From Subtercola sp. (GTDB lineage Bacteria; Actinomycetota; Actinomycetes; Actinomycetales; Microbacteriaceae), in NCBI GenBank assembly GCA_025463765.1, contig JAODBC010000033.1, positions 26,467 through 90,466 of the forward strand: a stretch of DNA of 64,000 nt. Reading direction: 5' to 3'. A program made the translations under genes and the position numbers. This document shows, piece after piece, positions 41,834 through 50,156 of this stretch (position 1 is its first letter; every line of letters starts with the position of its first letter). Under the pieces are notes generated by a model that was not told the DNA's origin, did no database searches, and saw only the letters and a list, made by a program, of their open reading frames with translations.

Positions 41834-42214
41834 TCAGCCGGCGGATCCCGGGGGAACATTGATCCAGACGCCGAGATAGGTCGGCGAATCCGGGTCGGTG
41901 TCGATGCGGGCGGGAACGCTGATGGCGCGGTTGCGCAGCGAGTTGAAGAACACGCTCACGCGCAGCTTGGCCGCCACGTCTCCGGTCAGTTCACCGATTT
42001 TCGCGCGGTACATGCTGAAACGCAGGCTGACGATCGTGGTGGTGCGGCTGCCGAATTTGTCGCGGTAGATGCGCGCGTAGGGCTGGCCGCCGAAAGCGTT
42101 GACGGCATCGACGATGGCCATCACGTGACCGTGGTCGTTCGTCGTGGGAATGAAGATGGGGCCAGAACTCTGAAGGTATTTCGAGCGCGCTGATTTGCGT
42201 TGTCTTCTCGCCAT
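41834..42214 (-). CDS. Hypothetical protein, 126 aa
   Basis: I do not recognise this protein. It is basic at the N-terminus (MARRQRKSARSKYL), then has HGHVMAIVDAVNAFGGQPYA, a middle part RIYRDKFGSRTTTIVSLRFSM and an acidic/neutral C-terminus with WINVPPGSAG. No membrane segment or signal peptide is visible. The codon use matches the neighbours and GAGG lies upstream of the ATG, so I think it is a real gene. The basic start could mean nucleic acid or ribosome contact, but that is a guess. Confidence 0.55.
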   Translation of the reverse strand: MARRQRKSARSKYLQSSGPIFIPTTNDHGHVMAIVDAVNAFGGQPYARIYRDKFGSRTTTIVSLRFSMYRAKIGELTGDVAAKLRVSVFFNSLRNRAISVPARIDTDPDSPTYLGVWINVPPGSAG

Positions 42215-42440
42215 TGTGAACCTCGGGATACATGTCGCAGACGGGTAGCGGCCGCCCGAGCTGCGACCCCGGGCAACCCTGCAAGCCGATGCTATTCCTC
42301 GAAGGCAGACACGCCAGTGAATCTGAGCGTGCTTTCACAGAATTGTAACAATGACCCCAGAAAGAGGGCCAGATTGCTGAGCAATCCACGCGACTCACGG
42401 GGGTGCGACTGAGTTGAAATAATCCTCGACATCGTTTAGC

Positions 42441-42465
42441 GTGAAGTGATAATCTATCACTTCAC
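42441..42465. promoter_or_regulatory. Perfect palindrome upstream of a small membrane protein gene
   Basis: Arms GTGAAGTGATA (42441-42451) and TATCACTTCAC (42455-42465) are perfect 11-bp reverse complements around a 3-nt centre. The palindrome ends 27 nt before the start codon at 42493, a position that would block transcription or ribosome access. It looks like an operator for a dimeric repressor; the regulator is unknown. Confidence 0.7.
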
Positions 42466-42492
42466 ACATCGCCTTCACGCCAAAGGATCATC

Positions 42493-42756
42493 ATGACCAC
42501 CTCGAACACGCCTGCCGTTGCTCAGGCCCGCTTCAACATTCTCTCGATCGTCGCAATCATCGGTGCCTTCGTCGTGCCGCTGGTCGGGGCGATCATCGGG
42601 TTCGTCGCCCTCGGGCAGATCAAACGCACAGGTGAACGCGGTCATGGCCTGGCGCTTGCGGCGGTGGTACTCGGGCTCGTCTTCACGGTGCTGTATATCG
42701 TGATCGCCGTACTGACGGCGGTGGTCTCGGCGAGCGTCAGTGTTTCGGGCTACTAG
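42493..42756 (+). CDS. DUF4190-type small membrane protein
   Basis: An 87-residue protein with two membrane helices. The central part GFVALGQIKRTGERGHGLAL followed by AAVVLGLV is the DUF4190 signature, found as a small domain in many actinobacterial membrane proteins. The function of the domain is not known. AAAGGA precedes the ATG. A perfect palindrome lies directly upstream, so expression is probably controlled. It is alone, followed by the 16-bp minisatellite. Confidence 0.85.
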   Translation: MTTSNTPAVAQARFNILSIVAIIGAFVVPLVGAIIGFVALGQIKRTGERGHGLALAAVVLGLVFTVLYIVIAVLTAVVSASVSVSGY

Positions 42757-42784
42757 CTCGCGGGTGCGTCACGCTCGTGCGGTC

Positions 42785-42912
42785 GCGCGCTAATACTGCT
42801 GCGCGTTCGTGCTGGTGTGCGCTAGTACTGCGGTGCGTGAGTACTGCTGTGCGTTAGTACTGCGGTGCGTGAGTACTGGGGTGCGTGAGTACTGCGGTGC
42901 GCTAGTACTGCC
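42785..42912. repeat. 16-bp minisatellite, eight tandem units, overlapping the 3' end of gluconokinase
   Basis: Eight units of the type GTGCGTGAGTACTGCG (128 bp), the first two degenerate. Units 3 to 8 differ at one to three positions. Each good copy contains AGTACT. The stop codon of the gluconokinase gene (TAG, 42902-42904 on the minus strand) lies in the last unit. There are no spacers, so it is not a CRISPR array. Confidence 0.9.
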
Positions 42913-43441
42913 GGGCCGCGGCCACGATGGCAGACACACCGGCGTCGACGATGGAGTTGATGTCGGTGTCGATCGAGAGGTCGACGCCCCGTTCATCCGC
43001 TGTCAGCGGCTCGAACGCGGCCAGCTGCGAGTCGAGCAGCGCGGGCGGCATGAAGTGCCCGGTGCGAGCAGCCAGGCGGCTCGCGATGAGTTCGCGGGAG
43101 CCGGTGAGCACGACGAAGAAGGTGCTCGGCGCCGCCGAGCGGATGAGGTCGCGGTACTGCCGCTTCAAAGACGAACAGGCGATGACGACTCCGGAGTCGT
43201 CGTGCCCGTGCAGCTCGGCGCCGATACGTTCGAGCCAGGGCTCCCGGTCGGCGTCGGTGAGCGGATGACCGGCCGCCATCTTGGCGATGTTCGCCGGCGA
43301 GTGCAGCGAATCCGCGTCGACGAACGGCACGCCGAGCTTCACGGCTATGGCTGTGCCGATGGTCGACTTGCCCGCCCCCGTAACCCCCGCGACGATGACG
43401 AGCGGGTGTACTCCGCGCCCCGGCGCCCCCGACTCAGGCAC
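42902..43441 (-). CDS. gntK: Gluconokinase
   Basis: A 179-residue P-loop kinase that makes 6-phosphogluconate. Walker A is GVTGAGKSTIG, followed by FVDADSLHSPANIAKMAAGH and PLTDADREPW, then SSLKRQYRDLIR, and the diagnostic ASRLAARTGHFMPPALLDSQ. The start is GTG 43441. Length is normal. The last residues (AARQY) and the stop are encoded by the terminal unit of the 16-bp minisatellite, so the repeat has grown from, or into, the gene end. No gluconate transporter gene is adjacent. Confidence 0.93.
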   Translation of the reverse strand: MPESGAPGRGVHPLVIVAGVTGAGKSTIGTAIAVKLGVPFVDADSLHSPANIAKMAAGHPLTDADREPWLERIGAELHGHDDSGVVIACSSLKRQYRDLIRSAAPSTFFVVLTGSRELIASRLAARTGHFMPPALLDSQLAAFEPLTADERGVDLSIDTDINSIVDAGVSAIVAAARQY

Positions 43442-43837
43442 GGGCGGTTTCGAGTGGTCGCTTCACGCCGATCACGCTAGCACGCCCCGGTGACGGGCCA
43501 CTCTGTGCGCGCCGCAAGACCCAGCCGTGCCACGCGTCGAGGTCGGTCGACGTGGCGCAGAAGTGCCTGTTTCGCGCCGTGAAAGTGCTTCTACCCTCCC
43601 TCGCCCCGCGCGCCCGCGCCGCCCATCCTTCCTCCCCCCTCTCCCTCCCTCGGGCGCCCGTCGACTTTGCGAGAAGGCCCCTAAAAACCCTCGGGAAGGG
43701 GCTTTTTCGCAAAGTCGACGGGTGTGGGGAGGGGGAGAGGGGGATAAGAGAAAAGGGGGGAAGGAGAGGGAGGAGGGGAAGGGGAGGAGAGAGGGGGAGA
43801 GGGGGGAGGGGGGGGAGGAGGCGGAGGGAGAAGGGGC
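43442..43837. other. Gene-free 396-bp stretch: large hairpin flanked by polypyrimidine and polypurine tracts
   Basis: No convincing gene. A 26-bp-arm inverted repeat is at 43657-43682 and 43697-43722 (14-nt loop, two mismatches that would be G-U pairs in RNA), with GTCGACTTTGCGA at the outer end. Left of it is a 26-nt pyrimidine run (43626-43651). Right of it is a purine tract 43726-43836 broken only by T43745 and C43822. The two tracts are roughly complementary and could extend the stem. The purine tract runs up to the stop codon of the monooxygenase gene. Confidence 0.85.
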
Positions 43838-45481
43838 TCAGAGGGGGGCGAGGGCCACGGCACCAGAGGCGGCGTAGGGGGTGGGGTCGAAGCGGGCGTT
43901 GCGCTCGCGAAAGGCGCGGGCGGTGCCCGGCCAGAGCAGCGTCTGGCGCCCGGTGCGCGGGTCGAGGTACCAGCTCGTGCATCCGCCCCGCAGCCACACC
44001 GTATCGGCGTTGGCGCGGTCGAGCTCGGCGGTGTAGTCGTGCTCGGCCTCGGCCGAGACCTCGAGCACCTGCGCCGGTTCGGCGAGGGCGCCGAGAATGT
44101 ACTCGATCTGCGTCTCGATCATCTCGACCGCCGAGTTGTGGCCGAGACTCGCGAGCGGCCCGTCGACGATGTACAGGTTCGGAAAGCCGTGCACACTGGT
44201 CGAGGCGAAGGCGCTCATGCCGTTCATCCAGTGCTCGGCGAGGGTTGCGCCCGAGCGACCGACCACGAGCCGGCTGAAGGGCAGCTCTGTCGTTTCGAAT
44301 CCGGTCGCGAAGACCAGTACGTCGAGGTCGTACTCCGTTCCGCTGGCCGCGGTGGCGCGGATGCCCGCGACACTCCTCAAGGCAGAGGGCTCGAGTGTCA
44401 CGGTCGACAGCCCCAGCGCCGGGTAGTAGTCGTCAGAGATCAGCACGCGTTTGCACCCGATTTCGTAGTCGGGAGTGAGCATTCGCCTGAGCACCGGGTC
44501 TGCCACCTGGCGTTCGAGATGGCTGAGCGCGCGCTCACGATGCTGCGCCGCCTCGGCGCTGCCGTGCCGCTTCTGGGCGAATCCCGCCTCGGCCGCTCGA
44601 AAAATGTCGGCTCGTGCGCGGTCGAGGGCCTGCGGATGCCCGGCGAAGAACTCCCGTTCGGCCGGAGTGAAGGCGCGATCGCCGCGCGGAATCACATAGG
44701 GCGCGCTGCGCTGAAACACCACGACCTCAGCACCCGCCGCCGCGAGCTGCGGAACGAGTTGCACCGCCGAAGCGCCCGTTCCGACGACGCCGACGCGTTT
44801 GCCGGTGAGGTCGACCGAGTGATCCCAGGCGGCCGTGTGAAAACGCGGGCCGGCGAACGACTCCAGTCCGTCGACCGCAGGCAACATGGGCTCTGAGAGC
44901 CGGCCCGCGGCGGTCACCAGCACGCGCGCGGTGTAGTCGCCGCGCGACGTCGTCAGGCGCCAGCGGTTCTCGCGGGCATCCCATCGTGCCTCGAGCAGCT
45001 CGGCACCGAAGTGGATGTTCGGCTCGAGCCCCTCGGCCGCGACGCACTCGCTCAGGTAGCTGTTGATCTCGTCACCGGGAGCGAAGACCCGAGACCAGTC
45101 GGCCTTCTGCCGGAACGAGTACGAGTAGAGCTGCGCCGGAATGTCGCAGGCCACGCCGGGGTACGTGTTGTCGCGCCACGTTCCGCCGACGGCCGTGGCG
45201 CGCTCGAGAATCACGAAGTCGTCGCGGCCGGCGTGGCGCAGGCGCATACCGAGCCCGATGCCGGCGAACCCGGCCCCGATGATGACGACGTCGGCATGGG
45301 TGAGTTCGGCGTGAGGTAGCGCGGCATGGGTGAGCGCGGCTTGCGTGCGCGCGGGGCGGCTTATACTCGCGTGGTCGGGCAGGGCCTCTGCTCGCGCGTC
45401 GGGGGTGAGCCCAGCGGGTCCGGCTGCGGCCGCAGGGGCCGCGGCGCCGGGCCCAGCGCCCTCGCGGCGCTCAGCCGACAC
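43838..45481 (-). CDS. Flavin-containing Baeyer-Villiger-type monooxygenase
   Basis: A 547-residue flavoprotein. An Ala-rich N-terminal leader of about 62 residues precedes VVIIGAGFAGIGLGMRLRHA. The Baeyer-Villiger fingerprint is FAGPRFHTAAWDH, and the second dinucleotide motif is VGVVGTGASAVQLVPQLAAA. It should insert oxygen into a ketone with NADPH. The GTG start overlaps the fbiC stop by 11 nt, so the leader may be partly non-functional; a later start near the VVIIGAG motif is possible. In a monoterpene pathway such an enzyme could lactonise a cyclopentanone intermediate, but it is outside the main island. Confidence 0.88.
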   Translation of the reverse strand: MSAERREGAGPGAAAPAAAAGPAGLTPDARAEALPDHASISRPARTQAALTHAALPHAELTHADVVIIGAGFAGIGLGMRLRHAGRDDFVILERATAVGGTWRDNTYPGVACDIPAQLYSYSFRQKADWSRVFAPGDEINSYLSECVAAEGLEPNIHFGAELLEARWDARENRWRLTTSRGDYTARVLVTAAGRLSEPMLPAVDGLESFAGPRFHTAAWDHSVDLTGKRVGVVGTGASAVQLVPQLAAAGAEVVVFQRSAPYVIPRGDRAFTPAEREFFAGHPQALDRARADIFRAAEAGFAQKRHGSAEAAQHRERALSHLERQVADPVLRRMLTPDYEIGCKRVLISDDYYPALGLSTVTLEPSALRSVAGIRATAASGTEYDLDVLVFATGFETTELPFSRLVVGRSGATLAEHWMNGMSAFASTSVHGFPNLYIVDGPLASLGHNSAVEMIETQIEYILGALAEPAQVLEVSAEAEHDYTAELDRANADTVWLRGGCTSWYLDPRTGRQTLLWPGTARAFRERNARFDPTPYAASGAVALAPL

Positions 45482-48137
45482 GGATGCTCGCCTCGACCGG
45501 CGCGTACAGGGTGCTGCGCTGGCGAGCCTCGCGGCCGAGTGCCGCGGCCGTCGCGTTGACGTCGGTCAGCTCGAGCGATCGCCCGGCCTCGGCGCCCGCT
45601 GCGGCGTTGATCGACCCGTCGAGTAGCAGCCCGCCGAGGTCGTCGGCGCCGCCGCGCAGTACGGCGCGGGAGTCGGCGAAGCCGAGCTTGGTCCAGGCCG
45701 CTTGCACGTGATCGATGCGCCCGGCGAGCATCAGCCGCGCCACCGCGTGCAGGGCCCGCGTCTCGCGGCGATCGGGGCCGGTGGCGGAGCGGTCGTGGCC
45801 GTGGCGAGGGCGGTCGTGGCCGTTGCGAGAGCGGTCGGCCTCTGAGCTGCCGTGAACCGGAGTCTTTTCGACTGGTGCCGATGCCACGGGCGGAGCATCC
45901 GCCGGCACGAACGGCATGGGAATGAACTCGGTGAAGCCGCCCGTCTCGTCGTGCATCCGCAGCAGTGTTCGCAGGTGCGCCACCTGCTGGGCCGGGGTCT
46001 CGATGTGCCCGTAGACCATCGTGGCGGTGGAGCGGAGCCCGGCGCGGTGCGCTGCAGTGATCACGCGCATCCACTCGGCCGAGGGCAAGTCGGTTCCTCC
46101 GCTGAGGCGCGCACGAATGTCGTCGTCGAGAATGCGCGCTCCTGTTCCGGGCACCGAATCGAGTCCTGCCGAACGCAGCTCCGCCAGGTGCTCATCGAGC
46201 GAAAGCCCGGCACGCTGGGCGCCGTCGAGCAGCTCGGCGGGCCGGAACGCGTGCAGATGCAGGCCCAGGGCCCCGCGCTTCACAGCCCGCACCAGGTCGG
46301 CGTAGGCCGTCGGCCCGAGGTCGGCGTGAGCGGCGCCCTGCATGCAGATCTCGGTGGCGCCGAGCTCCCACGCCTCGGCGGCCAGAGTCTCCACATCGTC
46401 GAGGGTCAGGATGCCCGGTGCTCTGCGCGCCCGCACCAGCGACGAGTCGAGGTTGCGGTTGACGGCGTAGGTCAGCGTTGCGCCGAGAGCCTCCTCGCGC
46501 ACCGCATCTGCCAACCGCGCCAGCTGCTCGAGTTCGTCGCCCCGTGCGCCCAGCAACAACTCGTACTCTCGGTCGCTCAGCCCGGCGGGGATCGCCTCGG
46601 CGGCACTCAGTGCGTCGCGAATCTCGGCAGGGTCGTCGACAAAGAAGGAGATACTCGCCTTCGAGCCCGTATTCTCCTCGGTACTCGACAGCTCTTTATT
46701 TGTGGCCGCAGTTGCGCCGTCAGGCACCGCCGCGGCCGCGCCATCACTCGGCCCTGCCGCTCGGGCCACGCCTCCGACGCGGGCCGAGGCGCCCACCCGC
46801 GCCAGATCATCCACCCGCGCCAGCCCGCTCGCGTCGGCCAGCGCCAGCACCGCCGGCAGCACGGCGTCGTCGATCCACCCCTCTGGCTCGCGAATGTAGT
46901 GCGGATGCGCGGTCAGCCGCTCGCGCAGCTCGAACCCGCTCGCCGCCGTCAGCCGCGCCAGCTCGTCGATCTGCGGCCACGGGCGCTCGGGGTTCACATG
47001 ATCTGGCGTGAGCGGGCTGACCCCGCCCCAGTCGTCGATTCCCGCCCGAATGAGCAGCGCGAGTTCTGCCGCGTCGGTGAGGTTCGGCGGGGCCTGAAGC
47101 CGGGCATCCGCCCCCATCACCAGCCGCGTCACGGCGACCGACGCGATGTACTCCTCGGTCTCGAGATCGACCTCGTGCATCATGGCGGTGGCGTCTTTGG
47201 CGCGAAAGTTCTGCACGATGGTCTCTTGCACGTGCCCCCACAGGCGAGCGGATGCCCGAATAGCCAGCATCGAATCGACCCGTTCGGCGTAGTTCTCCCC
47301 GATGCCGAACAGCACCCCCGTGGTGAACGGAATCTTCGAACGCCCCGCATCGTCGAGCACCCGCAGGCGCACCGCCGGATCTTTATCGGGCGACCCGTAG
47401 TGCGCTCCACTTTTCTCTGACCAGAGCCGCGTCGCCGTGGTCTCGAGCATCATGCCCATCGACGGTCCTACCGGCTTCAGCCGCTGCATCTCGGCCCACG
47501 TCATGACCCCGGGGTTGAGGTGCGGCAGCAGCCCGGTTTCATCGAGTACGCGCTGCGCGGCATCCGCGACGTAGTCGAGCGTCGACGCATAGCCGTGCTC
47601 GTCGAGCCAGGCCCGCGCCGCCGGCCAGCGGTTCTCGGGGCGGTCGCCGAGTGTGAACAGCGCCTCTTTGCAGCCCATAGCCGCGCCGGCCCGGGCCACC
47701 TCGAGCACCTCCTCGATGGGCAGATACGGCGCCTTGCCCTCTTTGGCGAGCTTGCCGGGTGTCGACACGAAGATGCAGTAGTGGCAGCGGTCTTGGCATA
47801 GATGGGTGAGCGGAATGAAGACTTTGCGCGAGTACGTGATGATGCCCGGGCGCCCCGCGGCGGCGAGTCCCTCGTCGCGAAGGGCGCTGGCGACCTCGAG
47901 CAGCCGCTCGAGCGACTCACCGCGCGCGTGCAGTAGCGTCTCGTACTGCTGCGGGGCCAGTGGATGCCCGGCCTCGGCACTCGCCAGGGCATCCTGCAGC
48001 TCGGCGGCACGGGGCGTGAAGCGCTGAATGACGGGCGTGCCGGCGCCTACCGCGGGTTCAGAGAACGCGCGGGCAGACGATGCGCCGCCGCCGATCGTTC
48101 GCGTGGCAGACAGGCTCGGCAGGCGTACAGCGGGCAC
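45471..48137 (-). CDS. fbiC: FbiC-type FO synthase homologue, CofH half lacking its radical-SAM cysteines
   Basis: An 888-residue CofG-CofH fusion. FO synthase makes the deazaflavin of F420 with two radical-SAM domains. The CofG half is intact with LTHLCQDRCHYCIF (CxxxCxxC). In the CofH half the expected Cys-rich stretch after TYAVNRN is absent: the protein reads NRNLDSSLVRARRAPGILTL, about 14 residues shorter than canonical. Later CofH landmarks (EICMQGAAHADLG, DSVPGTGARILDDD, GGFTEFIPMPF) remain. Insertions are a repetitive RVDDLARVG linker and a charged DRSRNGHDRPRHGHDR block. Start GTG 48137 has GAGGA upstream. Confidence 0.85.
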   Translation of the reverse strand: MPAVRLPSLSATRTIGGGASSARAFSEPAVGAGTPVIQRFTPRAAELQDALASAEAGHPLAPQQYETLLHARGESLERLLEVASALRDEGLAAAGRPGIITYSRKVFIPLTHLCQDRCHYCIFVSTPGKLAKEGKAPYLPIEEVLEVARAGAAMGCKEALFTLGDRPENRWPAARAWLDEHGYASTLDYVADAAQRVLDETGLLPHLNPGVMTWAEMQRLKPVGPSMGMMLETTATRLWSEKSGAHYGSPDKDPAVRLRVLDDAGRSKIPFTTGVLFGIGENYAERVDSMLAIRASARLWGHVQETIVQNFRAKDATAMMHEVDLETEEYIASVAVTRLVMGADARLQAPPNLTDAAELALLIRAGIDDWGGVSPLTPDHVNPERPWPQIDELARLTAASGFELRERLTAHPHYIREPEGWIDDAVLPAVLALADASGLARVDDLARVGASARVGGVARAAGPSDGAAAAVPDGATAATNKELSSTEENTGSKASISFFVDDPAEIRDALSAAEAIPAGLSDREYELLLGARGDELEQLARLADAVREEALGATLTYAVNRNLDSSLVRARRAPGILTLDDVETLAAEAWELGATEICMQGAAHADLGPTAYADLVRAVKRGALGLHLHAFRPAELLDGAQRAGLSLDEHLAELRSAGLDSVPGTGARILDDDIRARLSGGTDLPSAEWMRVITAAHRAGLRSTATMVYGHIETPAQQVAHLRTLLRMHDETGGFTEFIPMPFVPADAPPVASAPVEKTPVHGSSEADRSRNGHDRPRHGHDRSATGPDRRETRALHAVARLMLAGRIDHVQAAWTKLGFADSRAVLRGGADDLGGLLLDGSINAAAGAEAGRSLELTDVNATAAALGREARQRSTLYAPVEASIRVG

Positions 48138-48501
48138 GGCGTTCCTCAAAGGTTTCGGCAATCATCAACCAAAAGCCCAAATCGAGGCCCACTACTAGAT
48201 TCGCTTCAATTCTATGCCTTGAGCTTCTGCGCCTGAGCAAGATGTCGATCGTCGGCGCACGGAAGAACTTAGAGCTGGCCTTGCGACCGAACGATCGGTG
48301 GGCCCATGTTCTGCAGGATCACAAAGGCCATCGAGGGCCAAACCGCCCCGATCACGCCGTGGATACGTATACACACGAATTGTGAATTCGTATACACTCA
48401 GCAGTGCCACCCTTTGATTCGCGCACTGTCGCCGGAACTATGCCGGACTGTTCGCAATCCGAAGCCGTCGGCAGACATCAAACAAAGGGAAGGCGGTTCC
48501 G
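48138..48501. other. 364-bp intergenic region with paired GTATAC sites
   Basis: Divergent control region between fbiC and a GntR regulator. No gene recognised. Two GTATAC palindromes lie at 48367-48372 and 48390-48395, within CGTATACACACG and CGTATACACTCA, 23 bp apart and separated by GAATTGTGAATTC. The right half holds the GntR leader with AAGGGAAGG before the start. Confidence 0.7.
48367..48395. promoter_or_regulatory. Candidate GntR operator: two GTATAC elements
   Basis: GTATAC at 48367 and 48390 surround GAATTGTGAATTC, so each arm is GTATAC(ACAC)GAATT or its reverse. FCD-type GntR proteins often bind GTATAC-centred sites, and a GntR gene starts 107 nt downstream. Autoregulation is likely. 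Confidence 0.55.
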
Positions 48502-49221
48502 GTGGTCTTGCAGCGAATGCTCCTCGATGGCGGCGATCAGATGCGACCTAGCGTCGCTGCTCGTTCCGATGCCGGAAGACAGATCGCCTCCGACATTCGG
48601 GACGGCATCCTGGCAGGGCGACTACGGCCGGGCGAACGCTTGCGGCAAGAACAGATCGCCGCGGAGTACCGAGTGTCGCGAACTCCCGTACGCGACGCGC
48701 TGAAGATCCTCTCGACTGAGGGTCTAGTCGAGCTCAGAGTGAATTCGGGAGCGTGGGTGGCCTCCCGTGGAAAGACGAATCTCCTTGAGCAGTACCTCAT
48801 TCTCGAACGAATCGAGCCGGTCTTGCTGGATTCGGCCATCACGCTATATACGGAATCGACGGTGGATTCGCTGTCCGCACTCGCGGGCCGAGCGACGCGC
48901 TCGACGACACTCGACGACTTTCTTCGCTGCGACCGCGAATTCCACTCGCTGAGTTACCGACCTTCACCGTTCACCGTTCTCAAAGAGCTGGTGAGCGATT
49001 CATGGGTCAGCACCGAAGTGTATCGACGCACCTACCTTGCTCAAGACTTCCAACGGCGAAAGAGTGTCGCGGTGCATGAGTACGCCCTGTTGATGGGCGC
49101 CATACGTGAGCGCGACATTCGCCAGGCGGGTGAGCTTCTGCGTATCCAGATCCGGCGCTCCCGCATCGAGGTTTTGCGGCATGTCGCCAGGGATACGTCG
49201 GCGTACGCCACAGCTAACTGA
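48502..49221 (+). CDS. GntR-family regulator with FCD domain
   Basis: A 239-residue regulator. The winged helix has GRLRPGERLRQEQIAAEYRV followed by SRTPVRDALKILSTEGLVEL, a clear GntR match. The FCD-type C-terminal part shows LRCDREFHSL. The start is not certain: GTG 48502 follows AAGGGAAGG, while ATG 48541 is closer to the conserved part. Its neighbours are cyclase and Liv-transport genes, so it may control those. The GTATAC pair upstream fits self-regulation. A terminator hairpin follows. Confidence 0.87.
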   Translation: MVLQRMLLDGGDQMRPSVAARSDAGRQIASDIRDGILAGRLRPGERLRQEQIAAEYRVSRTPVRDALKILSTEGLVELRVNSGAWVASRGKTNLLEQYLILERIEPVLLDSAITLYTESTVDSLSALAGRATRSTTLDDFLRCDREFHSLSYRPSPFTVLKELVSDSWVSTEVYRRTYLAQDFQRRKSVAVHEYALLMGAIRERDIRQAGELLRIQIRRSRIEVLRHVARDTSAYATAN

Positions 49222-49253
49222 GTGCCGTGACCGATTCGGGGCACGGCACTCAG
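49218..49253. terminator. Terminator between convergent GntR and cyclase genes
   Basis: Perfect 12-bp arms CTGAGTGCCGTG (49218-49229) and CACGGCACTCAG (49242-49253) with a 12-nt loop. It starts inside the last codons of the GntR gene and lies 34 nt from the end of the cyclase gene. Confidence 0.75.
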
Positions 49254-49286
49254 GTGATGGTCATTAGCGACCGCCCAGAGAACTGG

Positions 49287-50156
49287 TCAGCGGATCGCCA
49301 CCGCGTTGGCCGTTGAGCCATATGCGCCGTGGATGCTCAGTGGCACACTCGTCAGCAGAAAGTCGTATCGCGCATCTGCTCGGCATGCCGCGGTGAGCGC
49401 GCGTAACGCCCACAGTTCTCCCAGCGGAATGCCTTGCCCGCGCAGAGTTTCAATGTGAACCGCGTTGTCGGTAGGCAGCGCCTCCACCGCAGGGTTGTCG
49501 CTGATAAGAGCAATGATCTGCAGCTCATCCCACAGAGCTGTCGTCGATCCGTCGACCCCGGCGATCACCTCCGGGTACTGCCCGCCGCTGGCCTCGCGCA
49601 CGTTTTCGAAGCCGGTGTACAGCAGCACGGCATCGCCCGGGTAGACGCTCGTGGACTGCGCTCGAAGCGCCTGTTCGACCATCGCGCGGTTCACGCGCGT
49701 GCCTTCAGGGAGCATCTGACCGTCACCGAATTCAGCGACGAGGTCGACGAGCACGCCTCGGGCGACGATCGCCGGGCCGAGAGCTTGAATGCCGAGATGC
49801 TCCGGTGTTGGCTGCCGAAAAGTCTCCTCGAGCCCATAACCGCCAAAATATACGGAGCGCTCTGTGTCGTCGATCACACCGAAGTGCGCGAACGAGTCCC
49901 ATTGCGAACTGCCCTGGAGCGCCACCTGGATCTGGTCGTCATTGATCACCACGTACCGCCCATCGGGCAGCGGGCGTACATCGTTCAGCAGGCGCATGGT
50001 ACGAGTGAAACGTGGCCTGTTGAACGGAACAATCGGATCGTCGAGTTCGAGGTTGAGCGAGATGATCTGGCCCGTCACTACCGACGCTAGGCCGCGAATC
50101 ACATTGGCCCCGCCGAACCGTGCCGGAGCGCCGAGGCGCTGTTCCTCCGTACTCAT
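49287..50156 (-). CDS. Cyclase-family metal-dependent hydrolase (PF04199-like)
   Basis: A 289-residue protein of the family that includes kynurenine formamidase and isatin hydrolase. The metal-binding stretch is SSQWDSFAHFG, in place of the HxGTHxDxPxH of formamidases; the QWD...H variant is common in actinobacterial cyclases. Later landmarks are AIVARGVLVDL and VYPGDAVLLYTGF. It should hydrolyse a cyclic amide or an N-acyl group. It is preceded on the same strand by a small unknown protein (4-nt overlap) and a Liv-type binding protein, suggesting it acts on an imported compound. Confidence 0.82.
   Translation of the reverse strand: MSTEEQRLGAPARFGGANVIRGLASVVTGQIISLNLELDDPIVPFNRPRFTRTMRLLNDVRPLPDGRYVVINDDQIQVALQGSSQWDSFAHFGVIDDTERSVYFGGYGLEETFRQPTPEHLGIQALGPAIVARGVLVDLVAEFGDGQMLPEGTRVNRAMVEQALRAQSTSVYPGDAVLLYTGFENVREASGGQYPEVIAGVDGSTTALWDELQIIALISDNPAVEALPTDNAVHIETLRGQGIPLGELWALRALTAACRADARYDFLLTSVPLSIHGAYGSTANAVAIR

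Noticed and set aside
42785..42912. Possible CRISPR array
   Set aside because: Units are contiguous 16-mers with no spacers and no cas gene is in the window.
43552..44277. Arg/Gly-rich open frame across the hairpin and purine tract
   Set aside because: Composition is forced by low-complexity DNA; no start site or motif, and it runs into the antisense strand of the monooxygenase.
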